Positions 1 through 8,791 are shown, counted from the first letter of the stretch. The stretch is 64,000 nucleotides of DNA from Streptomyces sp. 2114.4 (GCF_900187385.1 NZ_FYEY01000001.1:6138001-6202000); one strand, 5' to 3'. Numbers and translations are program-made. The notes: generated by a model from the letters alone, not told the origin.

Positions 1-72
1 GTCTCCCTGAGCCACGGACGCCGGGTGCTCTTCAATCCGAAGTACGAACTCCGACCGCTCGGACAGGAGTAG
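1..72 (+). CDS. C-terminal end of an upstream gene, possibly OB-fold protein
   Basis: The window opens inside a gene: 23 codons in frame from base 1 run to a TAG at 70-72. The tail contains RRVLFNPKYELRP, which resembles the end of the small OB-fold nucleic-acid-binding proteins that I recall standing directly before DUF3159 genes in Streptomyces. That identity rests on gene order and a short tail only. The next gene's GTG begins three bases after the stop, so the two are very probably co-transcribed. Confidence 0.5.
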   Translation, partial: VSLSHGRRVLFNPKYELRPLGQE

Positions 73-75
73 CCG

Positions 76-951
76 GTGACGTCTCACGACCGACCGACCA
101 CTGACGCGGAGGGCGGCCCCGACGCCCCCGCAGGCCCCTCGCCCGAGCCGGGCGACCGAACAGATGCCGACCACAGGCAGGTGACCGAGGCGGCGCTGTT
201 CGAGGCGTTCGGCGGCGTACGCGGCATGGTGGAGACCGTGGTCCCCGGCCTGCTGTTCGTCACGATCTTCACCATCAACAAGGATCTGCACACCTCGGCG
301 ATCGCCGCGCTGGCCGTCTCGTTGGTGCTGGCGGCCGTGCGCCTGGTCCGCAGGGACACCGTCAAGCACGCCTTCAGCGGCGTCTTCGGGGTGGTCTTCG
401 GCGTGGTCTTCGCGATGATGACGGGCAACGCCAAGGACTTCTATCTGCCGGGGATGCTCTACACCCTCGGACTGTCCCTCGCTTACATGATCACCACGGC
501 CGCGGGCGTCCCGCTCATCGGGCTGATCCTGGGGCCGGTGTTCAAGGAGAACCTTTCCTGGCGCACCCGCAACCCGGGACGCAAGAAGGCGTACGCCAAG
601 GCCAGCTGGGCCTGGGGACTGATCCTCTTCGCCAAGTGCGCGATCCTCTTCCCGCTGTACTGGTGGGCGGACACCACCCAGCTCGGCTGGGTGCTGATCG
701 CGCTGAAGATCCCGCCCTTCCTGCTCGCCGTCTACCTCACCTGGGTCTTCCTGGCGAAGGCACCGCCGCCGATCGACGTCTTCGCCGAGATGGAGGCCAA
801 GGAGCAGGCAGAAAAGGAGGCGGAGGAGCGGCGCCGCGGCGAGCGCGCGGTGCTGGACGGGGTCGCCGACGACCTCTACCCGGAGATGGCGTCCGAGGTC
901 GCGGCGGAGGCCGCCGACGAGCGGCCGCGGCGGGCGCGCCACCGCCGCTGA
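76..951 (+). CDS. DUF3159 family integral membrane protein
   Basis: This is a 291-aa protein starting at GTG 76. The first 35 residues are acidic and Pro-rich. Four to six hydrophobic segments follow between about residues 54 and 226, including a stretch around 123-155 and another around 201-226. The protein ends in a highly charged, probably helical cytoplasmic tail from about residue 233 (KEQAEKEAEERRRGE region). Length and layout fit DUF3159, an actinobacterial membrane family of unknown function. It is probably in an operon with the gene that ends at base 72. A strong hairpin follows its stop. No catalytic motif is visible, so no reaction is proposed. Confidence 0.8.
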   Translation: MTSHDRPTTDAEGGPDAPAGPSPEPGDRTDADHRQVTEAALFEAFGGVRGMVETVVPGLLFVTIFTINKDLHTSAIAALAVSLVLAAVRLVRRDTVKHAFSGVFGVVFGVVFAMMTGNAKDFYLPGMLYTLGLSLAYMITTAAGVPLIGLILGPVFKENLSWRTRNPGRKKAYAKASWAWGLILFAKCAILFPLYWWADTTQLGWVLIALKIPPFLLAVYLTWVFLAKAPPPIDVFAEMEAKEQAEKEAEERRRGERAVLDGVADDLYPEMASEVAAEAADERPRRARHRR

Positions 952-981
952 CGGGACGGGCGGCCGACACCGCACACACCT

Positions 982-1025
982 GCGCCCGGGGCCCGGGAAC
1001 CGCTTGGTTCCCGGGCCCCGGGCGC
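982..1025. terminator. Perfect 20-bp stem-loop between convergent genes
   Basis: Bases 982-1001 are the exact reverse complement of 1006-1025, separated by a 4-base loop (1002-1005). It lies 31 bases after the DUF3159 stop and 70 bases beyond the convergent ceoC stop, so it can act as a bidirectional terminator. There is no T-tract, which is usual for Streptomyces. Confidence 0.85.
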
Positions 1026-1036
1026 TTCACGTGGGT

Positions 1037-1074
1037 GGTGTGTGCCCCGTCGGCCGTCCGCCGGGGCACACACC
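1037..1074. terminator. Second stem-loop, 13-bp stem
   Basis: Bases 1037-1049 pair perfectly with 1062-1074 around a 12-base loop. It sits 20 bases past the ceoC stop codon (minus strand). It is the nearer of two consecutive terminators separating the convergent transcripts. Confidence 0.7.
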
Positions 1075-1094
1075 GGCGGGCCCACCGGCCGGCG

Positions 1095-1766
1095 CTACGC
1101 GTCCTCGCGCCGCACCGACAGCAGATCCTCCAACTGCTCCTCGCGCGACTGGGCCGCGACGAACAGCAGCTCGTCGCCGGCCTCCAGCGCGTCCTCCTTG
1201 TTGGGCGTGAGCACCCGCGTCCCGCGGATGATCGTCACCAGGGAGGTGTCCTCGGGCCACTCCACATCGCCCACCCGGGTGCCCGCCAGCGCGGCCTCCG
1301 GAGGCAGCGTCAGCTCGACGAGGTTGGCGTCACCGTGGCTGAAGCGCAGCAGCCGGACGAGATCGCCGACGCTCACCGCCTCCTCGACCAGGGCCGACAT
1401 CAGACGCGGCGTGGAGACCGCGACATCGACGCCCCAGGACTCGTTGAACAGCCACTCGTTCTTCGGGTTGTTGACCCGGGCGACCACCCGCGGCACGCCG
1501 TACTCGGTCTTGGCGAGCAGCGACACGACGAGGTTCACCTTGTCGTCGCCGGTCGCCGCGATGACGACGTTGCAGCGCTGCAGCGCCGCCTCGTCCAGCG
1601 AGGTGATCTCGCAGGCGTCGGCCAGCAGCCACTCCGCCAGCGGCACCCGCTCGACCGAGATGGCGGTCGGCGCCTTGTCGATGAGCAGGATCTCGTGCCC
1701 GTTCTCCAGCAGCTCGCCCGCGATGGAACGGCCCACCGCACCCGCGCCTGCGATCGCGACCCTCAT
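1095..1766 (-). CDS. ceoC: TrkA-type K+ uptake regulatory protein (CeoC-like)
   Basis: This 223-aa cytosolic RCK protein gates or regulates a potassium transporter in response to NAD(H). The N-terminus MRVAIAGAGAVGRSIAGEL carries the GxGxxG nucleotide-binding turn at residues 7-12, followed by an acidic residue (LLID) at the end of the second strand. A second alpha/beta half of about residues 135-220 fits RCK_C. Its ATG overlaps the stop of the upstream ceoB-like gene by four bases (1763-1766), implying translational coupling and equal dosage of the two proteins. The pair matches the CeoB/CeoC arrangement of actinobacteria. It lies close to a KimA-like importer, which it could regulate; that link is inference. 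Confidence 0.88.
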   Translation of the reverse strand: MRVAIAGAGAVGRSIAGELLENGHEILLIDKAPTAISVERVPLAEWLLADACEITSLDEAALQRCNVVIAATGDDKVNLVVSLLAKTEYGVPRVVARVNNPKNEWLFNESWGVDVAVSTPRLMSALVEEAVSVGDLVRLLRFSHGDANLVELTLPPEAALAGTRVGDVEWPEDTSLVTIIRGTRVLTPNKEDALEAGDELLFVAAQSREEQLEDLLSVRREDA

Positions 1767-2431
1767 GCGTGCGCCCCCTCAGGACCCGTGGCGAATGCCG
1801 CCTCCACCTTCTCGACCTCGTCGGTGCGCATCATGACGTGCACCAGGTCGCCTTCCTGCAGCACGGTCTGCGAGGTCGGCAGAATCGCCTCGCCCAGCCG
1901 GGTGAGGAAAGCGACGCGGACGCCGGTCTCCTCCTGGAGGGTGCTGATCTTGTGGCCGACCCAGGAGGGGGAGGTGTGCACCTCCGCGAGCTGGACGCCA
2001 CCGCTCGGGTCCCGCCACAGCGGTTCGGCGCCCGAGGGCAGCAGCCGGCGCAGCATCTGGTCGGCCGTCCAGCGGACGGTGGCGACGGTCGGGATGCCCA
2101 GGCGCTGGTAGACCTCGGCGCGGCGCGGGTCGTAGATACGGGCCGCGACGTTCTCGACACCGAACATCTCGCGGGCCACCCGGGCGGCGATGATGTTGGA
2201 GTTGTCACCGCTGGAGACGGCCGCGAACGCGCCCGCCTCCTCGATGCCGGCCTCGCGCAGGGTGTCCTGGTCGAAGCCGACGCCGGTCACCCGGCGGCCG
2301 CCGAAGGACGAACCCAGGCGACGGAACGCCGTGGGGTCCTGGTCCACCACGGCGATGGTGTGACCCTGGCTCTCCAGGGTCTGCGCAAGCGCGGAGCCCA
2401 CGCGCCCGCACCCCATGATGACGATGTGCAT
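1763..2431 (-). CDS. ceoB: TrkA-type K+ uptake regulatory protein (CeoB-like)
   Basis: This 222-aa RCK protein starts MHIVIMGCGRVGSALAQTL, with the nucleotide-binding GxGxxG at residues 7-12 and a VVDQDP acidic strand end. The frame is open a further 330 bases upstream, but the ATG at 2431 is chosen because the Rossmann strand begins there, as in the family. The RCK_N half covers about 1-120 and RCK_C about 135-215. It is the first gene of a two-gene minus-strand operon with ceoC. The 280-base gap to the divergent gene at 2712 must hold promoters for both directions; I see no clear operator in it. Confidence 0.88.
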   Translation of the reverse strand: MHIVIMGCGRVGSALAQTLESQGHTIAVVDQDPTAFRRLGSSFGGRRVTGVGFDQDTLREAGIEEAGAFAAVSSGDNSNIIAARVAREMFGVENVAARIYDPRRAEVYQRLGIPTVATVRWTADQMLRRLLPSGAEPLWRDPSGGVQLAEVHTSPSWVGHKISTLQEETGVRVAFLTRLGEAILPTSQTVLQEGDLVHVMMRTDEVEKVEAAFATGPEGAHA

Positions 2432-2711
2432 GCTGATTACCCCGTGCCCTGTACTAGCGCGCTGACCTGCACAAACACCCTGCTCACTACTTTCTTCTCC
2501 CAGTACCGGCGACACGGAGCCACGGCTCGTGACAGGACCGGGCGCGGCAGCGGGGGCGCTGGGCGCACCGTGGTCCGGTACAACCGTAGCCGTAATGGCG
2601 CTCCCGGTAGGGGGCGCGGTGGGCCGTGGTCGGATGCGGATCCGCGCCGTCCGCGCCGCGCCTCGGGCGCCGGGCTGCGCAGCCCGGCGCCCGTAAGGCA
2701 CGCTACGAGGT

Positions 2712-4724
2712 GTGCCCAACCTCCCTCTCCAGCCCCAACAGGGCCACCGCACCCCGCACATGGTGGTCTGCGGCGACGATGCGCTGGCGCATCGGCTCGC
2801 CGCCGAACTCCGGGACGTCTACGGCGAACGGGTGACGCTCGTCGTCCCCACCGCCCGGGAGTCGCACCGGCCCCGGATCCCGCCGCCGGCCCGTGCGCTG
2901 GACCGTGCGACCGCGCTGCTGGGCCGGATGTCGGCGGCGATGACGCGGACGACACCGCTGCCGCCCGAGGGCCTTGACGACGACGCGGAGGCGCCGGAGG
3001 AGACCGTACGGCTCCTGGAGGCGGCCCAGCCGGACGATGCGGCGCTGGCCGCGGCCGGCGTCGCCGAGGCGGACGCCCTGGCGCTGGTCTACGACGACGA
3101 TGAGCTCAACATCCACGCCGCGCTGCGGGCCCGCCGGCTCAACCCGCGGCTGCGGCTGGTCATCCGGCTCTACAACCGCAAACTCGGCCAGCATCTGGAG
3201 GAGTTGCTGGACCAGGCGGCGGCGGTCGCCGCCCTGGGCTCCGACGACGCCGGGGACGCGGAGGCCGTCGATGCCTCCACGACCGTGCTGTCCGACGCCG
3301 ACACCGTGGCCCCCGCGCTCGCGGCCGCCGCGGTCGCCGGTACCAGCAAGGTCATCGAGGCGGACGGGCTGCTGCTGCGCGCCGTGGAGCGTGCGCCGGT
3401 GCCACCGGGCCGGCCCGGCACTCCGGGGCTGTGCACCCTGGCGCTGCTCTCCGCCGCCGCCAACGACCCCGAGGACGCACCGAGTTCGGCGGCAGGACAC
3501 GAGGGTCCCGTACTTCTCCCGGACGACGCCGCGGCCTCGGCCGCCGTCGGCTGCGGAACCGTCGTCCTGGAGACCGTCTCCTATACGGGGCGGCCGGTGC
3601 GCCCCCGCGGACTGCGCGGCCGGGGCGCGCCGCTCGCCTCGCTCTTCTCCCGGCGGCTGCGCTGGTCGCTGGCCGGGGTCGTCGGAGCGGTGCTGGCGCT
3701 GGCCGTCGCCGGCTGGCTGACCACCGGTGAGGATCCGGTGCACGCCGCCTATCTCTCGCTGCTGGACCTCTTCGCGATCAACGACCCGGCGATCCACGAC
3801 CCGACGCCCCGCAAGGTGCTGCAGCTGCTGTCCGGGCTGACCGGGCTGTTGCTGCTGCCGGTGCTGGTCGCGGCGGCGTTCGAAGGGCTCGGCACCTTCC
3901 GCAGCGCCTCGGCCCTGCGCCGCCCGCCCCGTGGCCTGTCGGGGCATGTGGTGCTGCTCGGCCTCGGCAAGGTCGGCACCCGGGTACTGGCGCGGCTGCA
4001 CGAGATGGGCATCCCCGTGGTGTGCATCGAAGGGGACCCCGAGGCACGGGGCATCGCGCTGGCCCGACGGCTGCGGGTGCCGACCGTGCTGGGGGATGTC
4101 ACACAAGAAGGTGTCCTGGAAGCCGCGATGATCGAGCGTGCGGCCACTCTGCTCGCTCTGACCAGCGAGGACACCACCAACCTGGAGGCCGCGCTCTACG
4201 CCCGCTCGGTCAAGCCGCGGCTGCGGGTGACGCTGCGGCTGTTCGACGACCGGTTCGCCACCGCCGTCTACCGCACCCTGCGCGCCGCGCATCCGCGGGC
4301 CCTGACCCGCAGCCGGAGCGTCACCTACCTGGCCGCGCCCGCCTTCGCCGGCGCGATGATGGGCCGCCAGATCCTCGGCGCCATCCCCGTCGAGCGCCGG
4401 GTGCTGCTGATCGCCCGGGTCGAGGTGCGCGGCCATGTGGCGCTGGAGGGCCGTACGGTCGCCGAGGTGCTGCGGCCGGGGCGGCTGCGGGTGCTGGCGG
4501 TCGACACCTCAGCCCCCGACGATCCGGAGCCGGACGCCGCCGCCGCGACACCGCCCGACGCGGAGCGCGAGCCGGCGCACCTGGTGCACGAGCTCGGCGA
4601 CGGCTATGTCCTGCGGCCACAGGACCGGGTGCTGCTGGTCGCCACCCGGCAGGGGCTGGGCGATCTGCACGTCCGGCGCCACCGGGCCGCGGACACCGGG
4701 GCCGGAGCCGCCCGCCAGGGATGA
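2712..4724 (+). CDS. Membrane-spanning NAD-binding RCK (TrkA-N-like) protein
   Basis: This 670-aa protein starts at GTG 2712 after a GAGG. It appears to hold two RCK-like halves around a membrane hairpin. The first Rossmann-like part (about 1-250) opens HMVVCGDDALAHRLA, with a degenerate glycine turn. Two hydrophobic segments follow at about 320-335 and 375-395, separated by a loop that could be a degenerate pore. A second, canonical TrkA-N domain then reads VVLLGLGKVGTRVLARL, with CIEGDPEA as the acidic strand end. The layout recalls bacterial ion-channel/RCK fusions, including CASTOR/POLLUX-related proteins. No TVGYG-like selectivity filter is visible, so channel activity is uncertain. It is divergent from ceoB-ceoC and upstream of the KimA-like gene, consistent with a K+ role. 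Confidence 0.72.
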   Translation: MPNLPLQPQQGHRTPHMVVCGDDALAHRLAAELRDVYGERVTLVVPTARESHRPRIPPPARALDRATALLGRMSAAMTRTTPLPPEGLDDDAEAPEETVRLLEAAQPDDAALAAAGVAEADALALVYDDDELNIHAALRARRLNPRLRLVIRLYNRKLGQHLEELLDQAAAVAALGSDDAGDAEAVDASTTVLSDADTVAPALAAAAVAGTSKVIEADGLLLRAVERAPVPPGRPGTPGLCTLALLSAAANDPEDAPSSAAGHEGPVLLPDDAAASAAVGCGTVVLETVSYTGRPVRPRGLRGRGAPLASLFSRRLRWSLAGVVGAVLALAVAGWLTTGEDPVHAAYLSLLDLFAINDPAIHDPTPRKVLQLLSGLTGLLLLPVLVAAAFEGLGTFRSASALRRPPRGLSGHVVLLGLGKVGTRVLARLHEMGIPVVCIEGDPEARGIALARRLRVPTVLGDVTQEGVLEAAMIERAATLLALTSEDTTNLEAALYARSVKPRLRVTLRLFDDRFATAVYRTLRAAHPRALTRSRSVTYLAAPAFAGAMMGRQILGAIPVERRVLLIARVEVRGHVALEGRTVAEVLRPGRLRVLAVDTSAPDDPEPDAAAATPPDAEREPAHLVHELGDGYVLRPQDRVLLVATRQGLGDLHVRRHRAADTGAGAARQG

Positions 4725-4731
4725 CTCACCC

Positions 4732-4850
4732 GTCACTTTCCGTGACGGGCGGGGTCAGTTCATGACAGCCCCCGCCCCTCCTCGTGACAGACCGCGTCAT
4801 TCCCGTGACGGACCGCGTCAACTCCATGACGGATCGCCTCACCCCGTGAC
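4732..4850. repeat. Five copies of a GTCA-N5-7-TGAC palindrome in a 317-bp gap
   Basis: The gap 4725-5041 contains half-sites GTCA...TGAC at 4732-4746, 4754-4766, 4796-4809 and 4817-4830, and a degenerate CTCA...TGAC at 4838-4850. The last three lie on a 21-base period. The array is just upstream of the KimA-like gene at 5042 and resembles a multi-site operator. It is not a recognisable c-di-AMP (ydaO) riboswitch. I see nothing else in the remainder of the gap. Confidence 0.6.
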
Positions 4851-5041
4851 GAACGCCACGGCGACGGCCTCCCGGGGTCGCCCGCGTGCGCGTGACGTGC
4901 GGATCCTGTGGAGGCGACCGGCCACGATGCGCCCCTCAGCAGGGCGTACGCGTCCCGCCCGCCGCACCGCGGGCTCCGCCGATGCCACCCGATCCGGTAG
5001 CGGGTGGGCGCAGACCTTGACGAAGGCTTAGCATCCTCTGC

Positions 5042-7093
5042 GTGTCCAAACTGACCGACGTGCCCAAACGGATCTTGATCGGGCGCGCACTGCGCAGCGA
5101 CAAGCTCGGGGAGACCCTGCTTCCCAAGCGCATCGCACTACCCGTCTTCGCCTCCGACCCGCTCTCCTCCGTGGCCTATGCGCCGGGCGAGGTACTGCTC
5201 GTCCTGTCCGTCGCGGGTGTGTCTGCGTACAACTTCAGCCCCTGGATCGCGGTCGCGGTCGTGGTGCTGATGTTCACCGTCGTCGCGTCGTACCGGCAGA
5301 ACGTGCACGCCTACCCGAGCGGCGGCGGTGACTACGAGGTCGCCAACACCAACCTCGGCCCCAAGGCCGGTCTCACCGTCGCCAGCGCACTGCTCGTCGA
5401 CTATGTGCTGACCGTCGCGGTCTCCATCTCCTCCGGGGTGGAGAACCTGGGCTCCGCGATCCCCTTCGTCGTCCAGCACAAGACCCTGTGCGCGATCGCC
5501 ATCATCGTGCTGCTCACGCTGATGAACCTGCGCGGCGTCAAGGAATCGGGCAAGCTCTTCGCGATCCCGACGTATGTCTTCGTGGCCGGCGTCTTCATCA
5601 TGATCATCTGGGGTGTGATCCGCGGCGTCGTCCTGGGCGACACGATGAAGGCCCCCACCGCAGACTTCACCATCCACGCGGAACAGGGCGGCCTGGCCGG
5701 CTTCGCCCTGGTCTTCCTCATGCTGCGGGCCTTCTCCTCCGGCTGTGCCGCGCTCACCGGCGTCGAGGCGATCTCCAACGGCGTCCCGGCCTTCCGCAAG
5801 CCGAAGTCCAAGAACGCCGCGACCACCCTGGCCCTCATGGGCGGGCTGGCCGTCACCATGTTCTGCGGCATCATCGGCCTGGCCATGGCCACGCACGTAC
5901 GGATGGCCGAGACCCCCGCCAAGGACCTCTTCCAGAACGGCAAGCCGCTCGGGGCCGGCTACACCCAGGACCCGGTCATCTCCCAGGTCGCCTCCGCCGT
6001 CTTCGGCAACGGCTCCTTCCTCTTCATCATCCTGGCCGCCGCCACCGCACTGGTCCTCTTCCTCGCGGCCAACACCGCCTACAACGGCTTCCCGCTGCTC
6101 GGCTCGATCCTCGCCCAGGACCGCTATCTGCCGCGCCAGCTGCACACCCGCGGCGACCGCCTGGCGTTCTCCAACGGCATCGTCCTGCTGGCCGGCGCCG
6201 CCGCGATCCTCGTCTACCTCTACGGCGCGGACTCCACCCGGCTCATCCAGCTCTACATCGTCGGCGTCTTCGTCTCGTTCACGCTCAGCCAGACCGGCAT
6301 GGTCCGCCACTGGAACCGCCATCTGCTCGGCGAGACCGACCCGGCCAAGCGCCGCCGGATGCACCGCTCCCGCGCCATCAACGCCTTCGGTGCCTTCTTC
6401 ACGGGCCTGGTCCTGGTCGTCGTCCTCCTGACGAAGTTCACCCACGGCGCGTGGGTGGCGCTGCTCGGCATGGTCATCTTCTTTGTGACGATGTCCGCGA
6501 TCCGCCGCCACTACGACCGGGTCGCCGACGAGATCGCCGCCGAGGACGCCCCCGACGACGACGTGGTCCGCCCCTCCCGGGTGCACTCCCTCGTCCTGGT
6601 CTCCAAGGTGCACAAGCCCACCCTGCGCGCCCTCAACTACGCCAAGCTGATGCGCTCCGACAGCCTCGAAGCGGTCAGCGTGGACGTCGACCAGGCCGAC
6701 ACCAAGGCCCTCAGGGAGGAGTGGGAGCGCCGCGGCATCGAGGTGCCGCTGAAGGTCCTGGCCTCCCCGTACCGCGAGATCACCCGGCCGATCATCGACT
6801 ACGTCAAGTCGCTGCGCCGGGAGAGCCCGCGCGACGCGGTCTCCGTCTACATCCCCGAATACGTCGTCGGCCACTGGTACGAGCACCTTCTCCACAACCA
6901 GTCCGCACTCCGCCTCAAGGGCCGCCTGCTCTTCACCCCCGGCGTCATGGTCACCTCCGTGCCCTGGCAGCTGGACTCCTCCGAGGCCGCCAAGCTGCGC
7001 GCCCGCAAGCGCGCGGAGTGGAACGCTCCGGGTGCGGTCCGCCGCGGCCCGGTCGCCCAGCCGAAGAAGGACAAGGCGGCCACCAAGAAGTAG
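5042..7093 (+). CDS. KimA-like APC-family potassium importer
   Basis: This 683-aa protein starts at GTG 5042. It has about 12 membrane segments followed by a roughly 150-aa cytosolic domain (from about 510). From memory it aligns along its length with Bacillus KimA, a c-di-AMP-controlled K+/H+ symporter. Shared points include SDPLSSVAY near the start, AYPSGGGDYEVAN, LLVDYVLTVAVSIS, FSSGCAALTGVEAISN, GVFVSFTLSQTGM and the C-terminal LLHNQSALRLKGR. Asp39 and Tyr46 keep the seven-residue spacing of the KimA ion-site pair Asp36/Tyr43. The C-terminal domain resembles the USP-like dimerisation part of KimA. It neighbours three RCK-type proteins. A generic APC amino-acid permease is the alternative, but the C-terminal domain argues against it. 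Confidence 0.82.
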   Translation: MSKLTDVPKRILIGRALRSDKLGETLLPKRIALPVFASDPLSSVAYAPGEVLLVLSVAGVSAYNFSPWIAVAVVVLMFTVVASYRQNVHAYPSGGGDYEVANTNLGPKAGLTVASALLVDYVLTVAVSISSGVENLGSAIPFVVQHKTLCAIAIIVLLTLMNLRGVKESGKLFAIPTYVFVAGVFIMIIWGVIRGVVLGDTMKAPTADFTIHAEQGGLAGFALVFLMLRAFSSGCAALTGVEAISNGVPAFRKPKSKNAATTLALMGGLAVTMFCGIIGLAMATHVRMAETPAKDLFQNGKPLGAGYTQDPVISQVASAVFGNGSFLFIILAAATALVLFLAANTAYNGFPLLGSILAQDRYLPRQLHTRGDRLAFSNGIVLLAGAAAILVYLYGADSTRLIQLYIVGVFVSFTLSQTGMVRHWNRHLLGETDPAKRRRMHRSRAINAFGAFFTGLVLVVVLLTKFTHGAWVALLGMVIFFVTMSAIRRHYDRVADEIAAEDAPDDDVVRPSRVHSLVLVSKVHKPTLRALNYAKLMRSDSLEAVSVDVDQADTKALREEWERRGIEVPLKVLASPYREITRPIIDYVKSLRRESPRDAVSVYIPEYVVGHWYEHLLHNQSALRLKGRLLFTPGVMVTSVPWQLDSSEAAKLRARKRAEWNAPGAVRRGPVAQPKKDKAATKK

Positions 7094-7100
7094 GGACACC

Positions 7101-7127
7101 GCCGCCCCGGCAGGACACCGGGGCGGC
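7101..7127 (+). terminator. 10-bp perfect stem-loop after the KimA-like gene
   Basis: Bases 7101-7110 pair exactly with 7118-7127 around a 7-base loop, starting 8 bases after the stop codon. The remainder of the 303-bp gap (to 7396) shows no gene or recognisable operator and presumably holds the promoter of the methyltransferase gene. Confidence 0.75.
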
Positions 7128-7396
7128 GCGGCAGCGGCAGCGGGGCGTGGTACGGGCAGCGGGAGGCCCCGACGAGGCGTGACATCCAGCGGCGGGACGC
7201 ATGCCCCGACGAGGTGCGCTCCGCAGGAGGCCCGGCCGGCCCCGGCACAGCAGCACGGGACCGAGGCAGGACACGGCACGGCGGGACGTAGACTTGACGG
7301 TCGGCGTCCCGCCGTCCAGAGGGTGGTCCGGGCGTACCGCGCGCCTCGTACCGCCCCGTCTCGCCCCGCACCACCCACCACAGGAGTCCTCCCGCC

Positions 7397-8725
7397 ATGC
7401 AGGCAGAACCGAAGAAATCGCTGGTCGGCGAGGAGTACGAGGTCGAGGTCGGCCCGGTCGCACACGGCGGCCACTGCATCGCCCGCACCGAGGAGGGCCA
7501 GGTCCTCTTCGTACGGCACACGCTGCCCGGCGAGCGCGTCACCGCCAGGGTCACCGACGGTGAGGAGGGCGCGCGCTTCCTGCGCGCGGACGCCGTCGCG
7601 ATCCACACCCCCTCCAAGGACCGGGTCGAGGCCCCCTGCCCGTTCTCCGGCCCCGGCAAGTGCGGCGGCTGCGACTGGCAGCACGCCGCCCCCGGCGCCC
7701 AGCGCCGCCTGAAGGCTTCGGTCATCGCCGAACAGCTGGAACGGCTGGCCGGGCTGTCGCCGGACGACGCCCACTGGGACGGCACGGTCGAGCCCGCCCC
7801 CGGCGACAAGGTCGCCAAGGGCGAGGTTCCGGCCTGGCGCACCCGCGTCCAGTACGCGGTCGACGCCGACGGCCACGCGGGCCTGCGCAAGCACCGCTCG
7901 CACGAAGTCGAGCCGGTCACCCACTGCATGATCGCCGCCCCGGGAGTCTCCGAACTCGGCATCGAGAAGCGCGAGTGGCCGCAGATGGCCGGCGTCGAGG
8001 CGATCGCGGCCACCGGCTCCCACGACCGTCAGGTCATCCTCACCCCGCGCCCCGGCGGCCGCCTCCCCATCGTCGAACTCGACAAGCCGGTCTCCGTCCT
8101 GCGCATCGGCGAGAAGGACGGCGGGGTCCACCGCGTCCACGGCCGCCCCTTCGTCCGCGAGCGCGCCGCCGACCGCACCTGGCGGGTCGGCAACGGCGGC
8201 TTCTGGCAGGTCCACCCGAAGGCCGCCGACCTCCTCGTCGAGGCCGTCATGCAGGGCCTGATGCCCAAGAAGGGCGACATGGCCCTCGACCTCTACTGCG
8301 GCGTCGGCCTCTTCGCGGGCGCCCTCGCCGAACGCGTCGGCGACAAGGGCGCGGTCCTCGGCATCGAATCCGGCAAGCGCGCCGTCGACGACGCCCGCCA
8401 CAACCTCCAGGACCTCGACCGCGTACGCATCGAACACGGCAAGGTCGAGGCGATCCTCCCCCGCACCGGCATCACCGACGTCGACCTCATCGTCCTCGAC
8501 CCACCCCGCGCCGGTGCCGGCAAGAAGACCGTCAACCACCTCGCCTCCCTCACCCCCCGCCGCATCGCCTACGTCGCCTGCGACCCGGCAGCCCTCGCCC
8601 GCGACCTCAAGTACTTCGCGGAGGCGGGATATGGCCCGCGACGGATGCGGGCGTTCGATCTGTTCCCGATGACGCATCATGTGGAGTGCGTGGCGATTCT
8701 TGAAGCGGTTCGGGAAGGCGCCTGA
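7397..8725 (+). CDS. TrmA/RlmCD-family class I SAM-dependent RNA m5U methyltransferase
   Basis: This 442-aa enzyme likely methylates C5 of a uridine in rRNA or tRNA. An N-terminal TRAM-like beta domain (about 5-70) is followed by Cys81, Cys89 and Cys92 (in CGGCDWQ) and Cys177. That spacing matches the [4Fe-4S] cluster of RlmD-type enzymes. The SAM-binding motif is LDLYCGVGLFAGALAE. The catalytic block YVACDPAALARDL places the nucleophile at Cys395, and the C-terminal MTHHVECVAIL contains the general-base Glu. The start is ATG 7397, with CAGGAG at 7381-7386. It is close to the usual family length. RlmC, RlmD and TrmA cannot be told apart from sequence alone; the iron-sulfur cysteines favour an rRNA (RlmD/RlmC) target. 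Confidence 0.88.
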   Translation: MQAEPKKSLVGEEYEVEVGPVAHGGHCIARTEEGQVLFVRHTLPGERVTARVTDGEEGARFLRADAVAIHTPSKDRVEAPCPFSGPGKCGGCDWQHAAPGAQRRLKASVIAEQLERLAGLSPDDAHWDGTVEPAPGDKVAKGEVPAWRTRVQYAVDADGHAGLRKHRSHEVEPVTHCMIAAPGVSELGIEKREWPQMAGVEAIAATGSHDRQVILTPRPGGRLPIVELDKPVSVLRIGEKDGGVHRVHGRPFVRERAADRTWRVGNGGFWQVHPKAADLLVEAVMQGLMPKKGDMALDLYCGVGLFAGALAERVGDKGAVLGIESGKRAVDDARHNLQDLDRVRIEHGKVEAILPRTGITDVDLIVLDPPRAGAGKKTVNHLASLTPRRIAYVACDPAALARDLKYFAEAGYGPRRMRAFDLFPMTHHVECVAILEAVREGA

Positions 8726-8739
8726 CCTGTGGTTTGGGC

Positions 8740-8791
8740 GGTGCGCCAAGGCACTGAGGGCCACCGCCGCAACGGCGGCGCTCGGCGCACC
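8740..8791 (+). terminator. Nested stem-loops after the RNA methyltransferase gene
   Basis: An outer 8-bp stem (8740-8747 with 8784-8791) encloses a 6-bp stem (8764-8769 with 8773-8778) with a CAA loop. It begins 15 bases after the stop codon. It probably ends the mRNA before the rRNA promoter region. Confidence 0.55.

Noticed and set aside
636..2111. 491-codon plus-strand frame across the terminators and ceoC
   Set aside because: It runs antisense through ceoC and through two perfect stem-loops and has Arg/Gly-rich shadow composition.
4725..5041. c-di-AMP (ydaO-type) riboswitch before the KimA-like gene
   Set aside because: None of the conserved ydaO core could be picked out; the gap is filled by GTCA-TGAC repeats instead.
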